From JAJYSO01 sp964579505 (GTDB taxonomy: Bacteria; Bacteroidota; Bacteroidia; Flavobacteriales; Flavobacteriaceae), in assembly GCA_964579505.1 (NCBI GenBank), contig CAZOGC010000002.1:62001-126000 (forward strand): a stretch of 64,000 nucleotides of DNA, written 5' to 3'. Shown here in pieces: positions 24,290-32,840 of this stretch. Position 1 is the first letter of the stretch. Each line of letters starts with the position of its first letter. The notes beneath the pieces were generated by a model. It ran no database searches. It saw only the letters and a list, made by a program, of their open reading frames with translations, and was not told the DNA's origin. The translations under genes were made by a program, and so were the position numbers.

Positions 24290-27274
24290 ATGAAAGTTAA
24301 GATTCAAAAGACAAGCCTACTGGTTTTCATGTTATTCATTGCCCAACTCACTTTTGGGCAAACCATGGATATTTCAGGAACAGTAAAAGGCAGTGATGGG
24401 CTTCCTCTTCCGGGAGTAAGCGTAAAAGTAGTGGGGAGTAACAATTCTACAACCACAGATTTTGAAGGTAAGTATACACTAAAAGCAAAACAAGGAGATA
24501 TTATAGACTTCTCTTATATGGGCTATCAAAGTCAAACCGTTGTGGTAGGAACGAATACTACCATTAATGTAACAATGGAGCAAGGACAAACATTAGACGA
24601 AGTAGTGGTCATTGGCTATGGTACACGAAGTAGGTTAGACAATACGAGTGCTATCAGTAGTGTAAGCGCCGATCAAATTACCGAAACAAAGGTGGCAAAT
24701 CCCATTCAGGCTATTCAAGGAAAAATTGCCGGAGTTCAAATTTCTGCCTCTGACAGACCGGGAGCTACCCCTTCTGTTACCATACGCGGATTAGGAACGG
24801 TTATGGCTGGCCGTAACCCTTTATATGTAGTTGACGGAATGTTTACCGACAACATTAACAACATTAACCCAAACGACATTGAAACTTTTCAGGTGCTAAA
24901 AGATGCTTCTGCCTTGGCTATTTATGGTAACAGGGGCGCTAATGGGGTTATCATTATCACAACCAAAAAAGGAAAAGGTAAAATTTCTGTAGAATACAAC
25001 GGGTATATCGGTGTTAGAACGCCCCTAAAGACAGTTGACATGGCCAATGCTAATGAATATGCCAACTATACCAACATCGCTAATGGAGCCAATACATTTT
25101 CTTTAAATCAGCCTCACAGCACAGACTGGTTTAACGAAATTACACAAACAGACGTGTATAATGAACACCATGTTCGTATCTCTGGTTCTTCAGAAAAAGT
25201 ACGCTATCTTTTAAGTTTAGGAAACTACAACGAAGAAGGGCTCTTAAAAGGGTCATATTATAACCGGTCTACTTTGCGATCTAACAACAGTTTCAATATC
25301 TCTAAAAACATTACCTTATCCCAAACTATAGGAATAACGTATACTAAGCAGACGCTTAAACCTCAATCTGCTTTTACGACGGCATACAAACAATCACCCA
25401 TAGTGCCTGTTCGTTTTTCTGACGGCAGATACGGTTCGCCTATCGTAAATAACAACGGACTTATTGACACCACCGGATCTTTGTTTAACAACGTAGGAAA
25501 CCCTGTAGCTCAAGTTGGGTTGCACAACGAAAAAAGAAGATCTTGGCGCTTGCAAGGAGGGCTAGAATTAAATATTGATTTTGCTCCTTTTATAGAGGGA
25601 CTAAAATTTACCTCTCGCATTAATGCAGAATACTACAACGATAAAAGTTATAATTTTGATAACGGCGTACGTATTCTCGGAACAGCTCCCGCTAGCTTTG
25701 ACAATCAGTTAACCAATATTAGAGATGACTATTTTAACTGGTTAACCTCTAATTTCTTTACCTATAACAAAACCTTTGGAGGTATTCATAACATAGCTCT
25801 TACGCTAGGTATGGAAGCTTCTAGTGAATCGGGTAATAACTTCTTGCGAATTGTTCGCCAGAATGTAAACCCAAATGATAAATATTGGAATTTAAACGGT
25901 ACAAACTATGTAGACAATATTACAGAAATGAATAGTACCAACTTTAATGCAGAAAAAACCTTGTCTTATTTTGGAAGGATTCAATATAAATTAGACGGAA
26001 AATATTTACTTAGTGGAACACTTAGACGAGATGGTTCTTCTCAGTTTTCAGATGGAAACCGTTGGGGTACCTTTGGTGCACTTGGTTTAGGATGGATTAT
26101 CTCTAGAGAAAACTTTTTGAAAAATGTAGACTTCATCGACCTTTTAAAAATTAGAGGAAGTTGGGGCCGTTTAGGAAACCAAAATATTCCTTTAAACATT
26201 CCTACCTTCTCTTCAGGAGGACTGACATATGCTTACTCTTTTGACGGGGTGCACGTACTGCACGGAATTACCATAGACCAAACCATAAACCCTAATTTAA
26301 GCTGGGAGATTACCGAAGAAATAAGTGGTGGTCTAGATTTTGCCGTACTTAACAGACGTTTATCAGGATCTGTAGATTTGTATAAAAAAGAAACTAAAAA
26401 CGTAATCTTACAATCTACTCCTCCCTCAACCACCGGTATTAGCAAACCCGGATTTGACCACTTAGGCTCTGTTACGAACAAAGGTGTTGAGGTAGTGTTA
26501 GGCTGGAAAGACAAAATAGGCGATTTCTCTTATGCCGTTAATGTTAATTACTCCTACAACAAAAACGAATTGACCAGCATAGAAGAAAACGTAAATCCCA
26601 TTCGTGGAGGAAGCCTAAACAATGGGCAAATAACCAAATTATTCTCAGAAAAAGCCATTGGGCAGCCGCTAGGAAGTTTCTACCTATGGGAAGTAAACGG
26701 AATGGACAGCAATGGTAATTTTACCTATACCGATATAGATGGCGATGGGGTTACCGGAGCTAGTGATGCCGACGACCGTAAATTCTTTGGCTCTTATATT
26801 CCAAAATCTACCTACGGAATCAACATTACCTTGGGTTACAAAAACTTCGACCTGTCAATACAAGGGTACGGTACCGCCGGAGCGAAAGTATACAACGGTA
26901 AAAAAGCACAACGTTTCTCTGGTGAGAACATCGAAAAAAGCGTAGCCACCAATTTTTGGACACCTACCAACACCCATGCGGCAAATCCTGCTCCATTTAA
27001 CAGCGTTCCACTTGCATCCACCTATTATTTAGAATCCGGAGATTATTTCCGTATCAATAATATAATGCTGGGATATACCCTAAAAAATCCTGTTAAATTC
27101 GTACAATCTCTACGCTTATACGCTAGTGCTATAAATCCCTTCATTACGCAAAAATTTAGTGGCTATACCCCTGAATTAGCTGCCGATGGAAATCCTTACG
27201 GCACTACAGGAATAGAGCTCGACGCCTATCCAGCCTTAAGCTCGTATGTTTTTGGCGTAGACATTAACTTTTAA
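24290..27274 (+). CDS. SusC-like TonB-dependent transporter (first pair)
   Basis: A 994-residue outer-membrane transporter: signal peptide ending in LTFGQ, a carboxypeptidase-regulatory-like domain (about residues 25-105; ISGTVKGSDGLPLPGVSV), a TonB-box-like VVVIGYGT, the plug (about 115-235, with RGLGTVMAGRNPLYVVDG and NDIETFQVLKDASALAIYG), then the barrel to the terminal aromatic NF. SusC proteins import oligosaccharides across the outer membrane with energy from TonB, in complex with the SusD partner whose gene follows after 21 bases. The downstream GH144-like and GH3 genes indicate a beta-glucan oligosaccharide as ligand (inference). Confidence 0.95.
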   Translation: MKVKIQKTSLLVFMLFIAQLTFGQTMDISGTVKGSDGLPLPGVSVKVVGSNNSTTTDFEGKYTLKAKQGDIIDFSYMGYQSQTVVVGTNTTINVTMEQGQTLDEVVVIGYGTRSRLDNTSAISSVSADQITETKVANPIQAIQGKIAGVQISASDRPGATPSVTIRGLGTVMAGRNPLYVVDGMFTDNINNINPNDIETFQVLKDASALAIYGNRGANGVIIITTKKGKGKISVEYNGYIGVRTPLKTVDMANANEYANYTNIANGANTFSLNQPHSTDWFNEITQTDVYNEHHVRISGSSEKVRYLLSLGNYNEEGLLKGSYYNRSTLRSNNSFNISKNITLSQTIGITYTKQTLKPQSAFTTAYKQSPIVPVRFSDGRYGSPIVNNNGLIDTTGSLFNNVGNPVAQVGLHNEKRRSWRLQGGLELNIDFAPFIEGLKFTSRINAEYYNDKSYNFDNGVRILGTAPASFDNQLTNIRDDYFNWLTSNFFTYNKTFGGIHNIALTLGMEASSESGNNFLRIVRQNVNPNDKYWNLNGTNYVDNITEMNSTNFNAEKTLSYFGRIQYKLDGKYLLSGTLRRDGSSQFSDGNRWGTFGALGLGWIISRENFLKNVDFIDLLKIRGSWGRLGNQNIPLNIPTFSSGGLTYAYSFDGVHVLHGITIDQTINPNLSWEITEEISGGLDFAVLNRRLSGSVDLYKKETKNVILQSTPPSTTGISKPGFDHLGSVTNKGVEVVLGWKDKIGDFSYAVNVNYSYNKNELTSIEENVNPIRGGSLNNGQITKLFSEKAIGQPLGSFYLWEVNGMDSNGNFTYTDIDGDGVTGASDADDRKFFGSYIPKSTYGINITLGYKNFDLSIQGYGTAGAKVYNGKKAQRFSGENIEKSVATNFWTPTNTHAANPAPFNSVPLASTYYLESGDYFRINNIMLGYTLKNPVKFVQSLRLYASAINPFITQKFSGYTPELAADGNPYGTTGIELDAYPALSSYVFGVDINF

Positions 27275-27295
27275 TCACCTCATAATAGTAAAGTC

Positions 27296-28759
27296 ATGAA
27301 AAGACACGTAATTATATTTGTAATGCTTATAGCTATGGGGCTCTCTACCCAAAGTTGTAGCAATGATTTTTTAGATGTAGATTCTACTGAACAAATTACG
27401 GTAGACGACCTGAGCCAGTTCAACAATGACGAAGGAGCCAAAAAATTTGTAACTGCTATATATGCCAAATTTTTAGATTGGAATATGAGCACCTTTTCGT
27501 GGATTGGCGTAACCAGTATAACCACCGATAATGCCGACAAAGGGTCTGTTCCCGGAGACACCGGCGGCGATAAAAACCTGCTAGACGCGTTAGATTTTAC
27601 CCCCACCACCTCTTCATTTAAAGAAGTATGGGATGCACAATACCAAGGTATTAATCGTGCTAACCAAGCGCTAAAATACCTTCCATTGTTAGACAAAGCA
27701 GATCCCAACCTGCGAAAAAGACTTGCAGGTGAGGCTAAATTTATGAGAGCCTTTATATACTTCAACCTGGTTAGAATGTACGGAGGTGTACCTATCATAG
27801 ACCATGTTCCTGTAGAAGGAAACGAAGCCGACAGAACCATGACGCTTACTCGTAAGTCTAAAGCCGAAGTTTATGCCTTTATTGAAAAAGATTTAAAAGA
27901 CGCTATTGCCGTATTACCCGACAAAAGTGTTTATGGAAACGATAGAGGTAGAGCTTCTCTAGGCGCCGCACACGCCCTTTTAGCTAAAGTTTATCTCTAT
28001 GAAAAAAAATGGCAAGACGTGGTAGACCAGTGCGACCTAGTTACCGGCTATTCACTCAACCCCAGTTTCTCAGATATTTATAGAAATCCCGCAGAAAACG
28101 GCCCTGAAGTTATCTTCCAAATTGAAGGAAAAGGAGGACCCGACCAACCCGGAATACAACAATACTCTCAAGTACAAGCACCTAGAGGAAGCGGCGGTAT
28201 CGGCGGCTGGGGATTTAACACGCCATCTCAAAACCTGGTAGATGCCTATATTGCAGAAGGCGATTCTATACGTTTACACACCACAGTTATTTTTGAAGGG
28301 CAAACCTTGTATGACGGAACCGTAATTGGCAATACCGATAACCCTTACTACAACTACAAAGCTTATTCTTCTCAATACTCTGCTGATGCACGATCTAATG
28401 TCAACATTCGTTACTTGCGTTATGCCGGTGTATTGTTAATGAAAGCCGAAGCTTTAAACGAGTTGGGAAGAACCTCAGATGCTATTCCTTTAGTAAATCA
28501 AGTACGCAATCGGGTAAACTTACCTGATCTTACCGTAACAAATCAAAATGACGTGCGAAAAGCCATTTGGAAAGAGCGTCGTCTAGAGCTAGCGTTTGAA
28601 CACGATCGTTGGTTTGATCTTATTCGTACCGGACAAGCCAAAACTGCTATGGCCGCTGATGGTAAAAACTTTGTTGTAGGAAAAGATGAGCTCTTTCCCA
28701 TTCCTCAAAAATTTATTGATGAATCGCATGGACTATCACAACAAAACCCCGGATATTAA
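27296..28759 (+). CDS. SusD-like surface glycan-binding lipoprotein (first pair)
   Basis: The 487-residue lipoprotein begins with a signal peptide and lipobox STQSC, followed by SNDFLDVDSTEQ as in most SusD homologues. The central TPR-like helices include EAKFMRAFIYFNLVRMYGGVP, and the C-terminal ERRLELAFEHDRWFDLIRTG with ELFPIPQ motifs are diagnostic of the RagB/SusD family. It sits as a lid on the preceding SusC and binds glycan at the cell surface. The gene is 21 bases after susC. A strong hairpin lies 37 bases beyond its stop, before the next gene, so transcript levels may drop there. Confidence 0.95.
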   Translation: MKRHVIIFVMLIAMGLSTQSCSNDFLDVDSTEQITVDDLSQFNNDEGAKKFVTAIYAKFLDWNMSTFSWIGVTSITTDNADKGSVPGDTGGDKNLLDALDFTPTTSSFKEVWDAQYQGINRANQALKYLPLLDKADPNLRKRLAGEAKFMRAFIYFNLVRMYGGVPIIDHVPVEGNEADRTMTLTRKSKAEVYAFIEKDLKDAIAVLPDKSVYGNDRGRASLGAAHALLAKVYLYEKKWQDVVDQCDLVTGYSLNPSFSDIYRNPAENGPEVIFQIEGKGGPDQPGIQQYSQVQAPRGSGGIGGWGFNTPSQNLVDAYIAEGDSIRLHTTVIFEGQTLYDGTVIGNTDNPYYNYKAYSSQYSADARSNVNIRYLRYAGVLLMKAEALNELGRTSDAIPLVNQVRNRVNLPDLTVTNQNDVRKAIWKERRLELAFEHDRWFDLIRTGQAKTAMAADGKNFVVGKDELFPIPQKFIDESHGLSQQNPGY

Positions 28760-28796
28760 TGTGTAACCCATCCTCTGCAAACTAAGCATAAATATC

Positions 28797-28826
28797 ATTC
28801 CCGGTTTATGAAGATAAATCGGGAAT
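28797..28826 (+). terminator. Intra-operon hairpin between susD and the glycanase gene
   Basis: Thirteen-base arms ATTCCCGGTTTAT (28797-28809) and ATAAATCGGGAAT (28814-28826) pair fully, allowing one G-U pair, with a four-base loop. No T run follows, so it may be a transcript-stabilising or processing hairpin rather than a full terminator. Confidence 0.6.
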
Positions 28827-28863
28827 ATTTATACCCGCAAAAGCCCTCTATTTATTTTACATT

Positions 28864-30240
28864 ATGAAAATATCTTTAATAGCTTTCCTGTGTTTAAGCC
28901 TTTCTCTAATGGGATGTTCTAATAATACCAACACCCAAACTAAAGAAAAAACGCCCATTACCCCACCTGACTCAAGTCTTACAAACACTAAATTGCTCAC
29001 CACGGTACAAAAAGATGTACTCAACTATTTTTGGGACTATGCTAATCCAAACTCTAAACTAGCCAGAGAACGATATTTTATTAACGACCCTACTTATGAT
29101 GCCAACATCGTAACCACTGGCGGGTCTGGTTTTGGTCTAATGACCATACTCGTTGGTATTAAAAATGGGTATATACCCAGAACCGAAGCAGTAAACCGAC
29201 TCACAACGGCGTTGAATTTTCTGGCAAAAGCCGACCGATTTCACGGAGCTTGGTCACACTGGATTGATGGAAAAACCGGCAAAGCCATAGCTTTTACTCC
29301 ACACGATGACGGAGGTGATTTAGTAGAAACAGCCTTCTTGGTTGAAGGGTTAATTTGTGTAAGAGAGTTTTTTAAAGACTCTTCTATTCCTGCTGAAAAA
29401 AAACTAGCACAAAAAGCCGATACCTTGTGGAAAGGTGTAGAATGGAATTGGTACACTCAAGGGCAAGATGTTCTTTATTGGCATTGGTCTCCCAACTATG
29501 ATTTTCAGATGAACATGAAAATACAAGGGTACAATGAAGCCTTAATCGTTTATGTTTTAGCGGCAGCCTCTCCTACTTATCCCATCACTAAAAAAGTGTA
29601 CACACAAGGCTGGTGCAGAAACGGTGCTATAAAATCAACCGGAACTATGTACGGAATCCCGGTTATTGTAAATCACAATGGGCAACACGGAAATGTGGGC
29701 CCTATGTTTTGGTCACAATATTCATTTATTGGTTTAGACCCCCGAGGATTAACCGATGATTATGTTGATTATGGAGCGGTTACAAAAAACCATGCCGATA
29801 TTATGTACCAATATTGTGTAAAAAACCCTAAAGGATGGAGCGGCTATAGTAAAGACAATTGGGGATTAACCGCCAGTTACACACGCAATGCAGATGGCAG
29901 TACCGGCTACACCGCCCATGCTCCTAACAACGACACCGGCGTCATCTCACCTACGGCAGCACTATCTGATATGCCCTATACCCCCCAAAAAAGTATAAAC
30001 GTACTCCGATTTATTTACCAACACAAAGAGAATTTTGTAGGGGTGGCCGGTCCTTATGACGCTTACTCTTTACAATACAATTGGGTTACCCCTCGTTATT
30101 TAGCTATCGATCAAGGCCCCATTGCCCCAATGATAGAAAATTATAAAACCCAGTTTTTGTGGAACCTCTTTATGGGAGCTCCGGAAGTTAAAGCCGGATT
30201 GCTCAAACTGGGATTCCACTCTACCCAACACGGATTCTGA
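28864..30240 (+). CDS. Glucoamylase-like (PF10091) lipoprotein, probable GH144 endo-beta-1,2-glucanase
   Basis: A 458-residue lipoprotein (lipobox LMGC). The mature part begins VQKDVLNYFWDYANPNSKLARER and has TTGGSGFGLMTI, FHGAWSHWIDG, DDGGDLVETAFLVEGL, GYNEALIVYVLAAASPTYP and FIGLDPRG, which mark the Glycoamylase (PF10091) alpha/alpha-barrel family. Characterised Bacteroidota members of this type are GH144 endo-beta-1,2-glucanases. Assignment to GH144 rests on this resemblance and on the GH3 gene that follows after 41 bases, a pairing known from beta-1,2-glucan loci; other beta-glucan specificity cannot be excluded. It probably works at the cell surface or in the periplasm to make oligosaccharides. 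Confidence 0.82.
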   Translation: MKISLIAFLCLSLSLMGCSNNTNTQTKEKTPITPPDSSLTNTKLLTTVQKDVLNYFWDYANPNSKLARERYFINDPTYDANIVTTGGSGFGLMTILVGIKNGYIPRTEAVNRLTTALNFLAKADRFHGAWSHWIDGKTGKAIAFTPHDDGGDLVETAFLVEGLICVREFFKDSSIPAEKKLAQKADTLWKGVEWNWYTQGQDVLYWHWSPNYDFQMNMKIQGYNEALIVYVLAAASPTYPITKKVYTQGWCRNGAIKSTGTMYGIPVIVNHNGQHGNVGPMFWSQYSFIGLDPRGLTDDYVDYGAVTKNHADIMYQYCVKNPKGWSGYSKDNWGLTASYTRNADGSTGYTAHAPNNDTGVISPTAALSDMPYTPQKSINVLRFIYQHKENFVGVAGPYDAYSLQYNWVTPRYLAIDQGPIAPMIENYKTQFLWNLFMGAPEVKAGLLKLGFHSTQHGF

Positions 30241-30281
30241 CTAACTGCCGCCTATAATTAGTTGCCTTAAATATTATTACT

Positions 30282-32636
30282 ATGAAGAAAAAAATGAAAT
30301 CCCCCAAAAAAATGGTGCTTTTTGCACTTCTATTTGTATTTACCGCCGGTTTATCAGCCCAAGAGCTCGTTAACAAGCCGGTTCAGCATTTTCAAACGGC
30401 AGCCTATAAAGCTAAGAAGAAAGCTTTTATAGATCAGTTGCTTTCTAAAATGACATTAGAAGAAAAAATAGGGCAACTCAATTTGCCTTCAGCCGGGGAG
30501 TTTACTACCGGACTGGCCAAAAATGCAAATATTGCTCAAAAAATACGCGCCGGAAAAGTAGGGGGGCTTTTTAACCTTAAAGGAGCCAAAAAAATTCACG
30601 CTATCCAAAAAATAGCCGTAGAAGAAAGTAGATTAGGGATTCCGCTCTTATTTGGTATGGATGTTATTCACGGTTATGAAACCACCTTCCCCATTCCGTT
30701 AGGATTAGCCTCTTCTTTTGATATGGATCTCATTCAAAGAACCGCCCGTATGGCTGCTGATGAAGCTACAGCTGGCGGTATAAATTGGGTTTTTTCTCCT
30801 ATGGTAGACCTTACCCGCGACCCGCGTTGGGGACGTGTAGCTGAAGGGGCTGGTGAAGATCCTTATTTAGGAAGTCAAATTGCTAAAGCCATGGTTTATG
30901 GCTATCAAGGAAAAAATTTAGCTGCAGACACCACTGTTATGGCCACCGTAAAACACTTTGCTTTATATGGTGCGGCCGAATCGGGTAAAGACTATAACAC
31001 GGTAGATATGAGTCGTGTGCGCATGTACAATGTTTATTTTCCTCCTTATAAAGCTGCTATAAATGCCGGAGCAGGGTCGGTTATGGCTTCATTTAATGAA
31101 ATAAACGGGGTGCCGGCAACCGCCAATCGCTGGTTACTCACAGATGTTTTGCGCAAACAATGGGGTTTTGATGGGCTAGTCGTATCGGATTATACCGGAG
31201 TAAATGAATTAATTGCCCACGGTATTGGAAAAGATCTTCAAGACGTGTCAGCTCAATCACTAAACGCCGGTTTAGATATGGATATGGTGGGAGAAGGTTT
31301 TTTAACCACTTTAAAAAAATCACTTAAAGAAGGAAAAGTAACCGAAGCCAAAATTACACAGGCTGCTCGTAAAGTATTAGCTGCTAAATACGATTTGGGA
31401 TTATTTAGCAACCCTTACCGTTATGGCGATGCAAAACGGGAAACCAAAAAAGTATTTAGCCTAGAACACCGCGCCTTTGCCCGTAAAGTTGCCGCAAACT
31501 CTATGGTATTACTAAAAAATAAAAATCATATTCTTCCGCTACAAGAAAAAGGAACCGTGGCTGTTATTGGCCCTTTGGTAAACAACAAACTAAACATGGC
31601 CGGCACATGGAGTGTGGGAGCCATTCAAGATGAGTCTGTATCATTGGTAGAAGGATTAAAGAATACCTTCGGAGACAAGGTAAATTTTCTGTATGCTAAA
31701 GGCGCTAATTTAACGTATAGTGCAGCGCAGGAAAAGGTATATTCAGCTTTTGGAAAATCTACCGGAAGAGACAATCGCCCTAAAGAAGTTATCCTAGACG
31801 AAGCTTTAAACATAGCCCAAAAAGCTGATGTTATTGTACTAGGAATAGGGGAGTCTGCTGAAATGAGTGGGGAGTCTGCTTCAAGAACACGCCTTACCAT
31901 TCCTAAATCTCAAATTGATTTACTCAAAGCTTTAAAGAAAACCGGAAAACCCATTGTTGTAGTCCTGTTTACCGGAAGACCTTTAGCGCTTACTAATATA
32001 GTGCAACTACCCGATGCTATTTTAAACGTTTGGTTTGCCGGGTCTGAAGCCGGAAATGCCATTGCTGACGTACTTTTTGGAAAAGTAAACCCCTCCGCTA
32101 AGTTGCCTATTTCTTTTCCACGCAGCGTGGGGCAAGTCCCAATATACTACAACCATAAAAATACCGGAAGACCCCTAGACTCTGCAAGTGTAAAAAACTG
32201 TACCTACCAACGATTTAAATCTAATTACATGGATGAGTGTGTTACGCCTCTGTTTCCGTTTGGCTACGGGTTGAGCTATACCTCTTTTAACTATTCTGAT
32301 ATCTCTGTATCTGACAAAACCCCTACAGGAAATGAAACCATACAAGCCACTGTAACGGTTTCTAACACCGGGAATTATGACGGTGCTGAGGTGGTACAGC
32401 TTTATATACGTGATTTGGTGGGCAGCATTACACGCCCGGTAAAAGAATTAAAAGGTTTTCAAAAAATATTTTTGAAGAAAGGGGAAAGTAAAAAAGTTAC
32501 TTTCAACATTTCTCCAGATGATCTAAAATTTTACAATTCTGATCTTCAATACATTTGGGAACCCGGAGATTTCATCATCATGATTGGCACCAGTTCTAAT
32601 CAATTTAAGAAGACAAAAATATATTGGAGCAAATAG
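30282..32636 (+). CDS. GH3 beta-glucosidase
   Basis: A 784-residue exported enzyme: signal peptide ending in AGLSAQE, GH3 N-terminal TIM-barrel (about 55-380; IPLLFGMDVIHGYETTFPIP, VKHFALYGAAESGKDYN), with the nucleophile Asp303 in GLVVSDYTGV. The GH3 C-terminal domain follows (about 415-660; SMVLLKNKNHILPL, GESAEMSGESASR) and then a fibronectin-III-like domain (about 690-775; VTVSNTGNYDGAEVVQLYI). It matches the BglX-like periplasmic beta-glucosidase architecture. It presumably releases glucose from oligosaccharides made by the preceding glycanase. It is the last gene of the first susCD operon; a weak hairpin with a T run at 32640-32660 follows. Confidence 0.93.
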   Translation: MKKKMKSPKKMVLFALLFVFTAGLSAQELVNKPVQHFQTAAYKAKKKAFIDQLLSKMTLEEKIGQLNLPSAGEFTTGLAKNANIAQKIRAGKVGGLFNLKGAKKIHAIQKIAVEESRLGIPLLFGMDVIHGYETTFPIPLGLASSFDMDLIQRTARMAADEATAGGINWVFSPMVDLTRDPRWGRVAEGAGEDPYLGSQIAKAMVYGYQGKNLAADTTVMATVKHFALYGAAESGKDYNTVDMSRVRMYNVYFPPYKAAINAGAGSVMASFNEINGVPATANRWLLTDVLRKQWGFDGLVVSDYTGVNELIAHGIGKDLQDVSAQSLNAGLDMDMVGEGFLTTLKKSLKEGKVTEAKITQAARKVLAAKYDLGLFSNPYRYGDAKRETKKVFSLEHRAFARKVAANSMVLLKNKNHILPLQEKGTVAVIGPLVNNKLNMAGTWSVGAIQDESVSLVEGLKNTFGDKVNFLYAKGANLTYSAAQEKVYSAFGKSTGRDNRPKEVILDEALNIAQKADVIVLGIGESAEMSGESASRTRLTIPKSQIDLLKALKKTGKPIVVVLFTGRPLALTNIVQLPDAILNVWFAGSEAGNAIADVLFGKVNPSAKLPISFPRSVGQVPIYYNHKNTGRPLDSASVKNCTYQRFKSNYMDECVTPLFPFGYGLSYTSFNYSDISVSDKTPTGNETIQATVTVSNTGNYDGAEVVQLYIRDLVGSITRPVKELKGFQKIFLKKGESKKVTFNISPDDLKFYNSDLQYIWEPGDFIIMIGTSSNQFKKTKIYWSK

Positions 32637-32639
32637 TTT

Positions 32640-32660
32640 AGTTAAAATATTTAACTTTTT
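32640..32660 (+). terminator. Weak terminator after GH3
   Basis: AGTTAAA and TTTAACT form a seven-base stem with a three-base loop, followed by TTTTTG. AT-rich, hence weak, but placed four bases after the GH3 stop. Confidence 0.5.
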
Positions 32661-32840
32661 GTTGTTAGGGAGTTTATATTTTTAACATATTTTAACTATA
32701 AACCAAAATACCTTAAAAAATTAATGTTTAGATAAAGTGAGTTAATTTTATTTTTTATAAATTGGGGTTCGTTTTAATATTGTTATTATAAATTAGTACA
32801 CCATAAAAAACTAAATCCCTAATAGAATTAAACTCATTAT

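Noticed and set aside
27280..27840. 186-codon minus-strand frame inside the first susD
   Set aside because: It is the reverse-strand shadow of a well-supported SusD gene.
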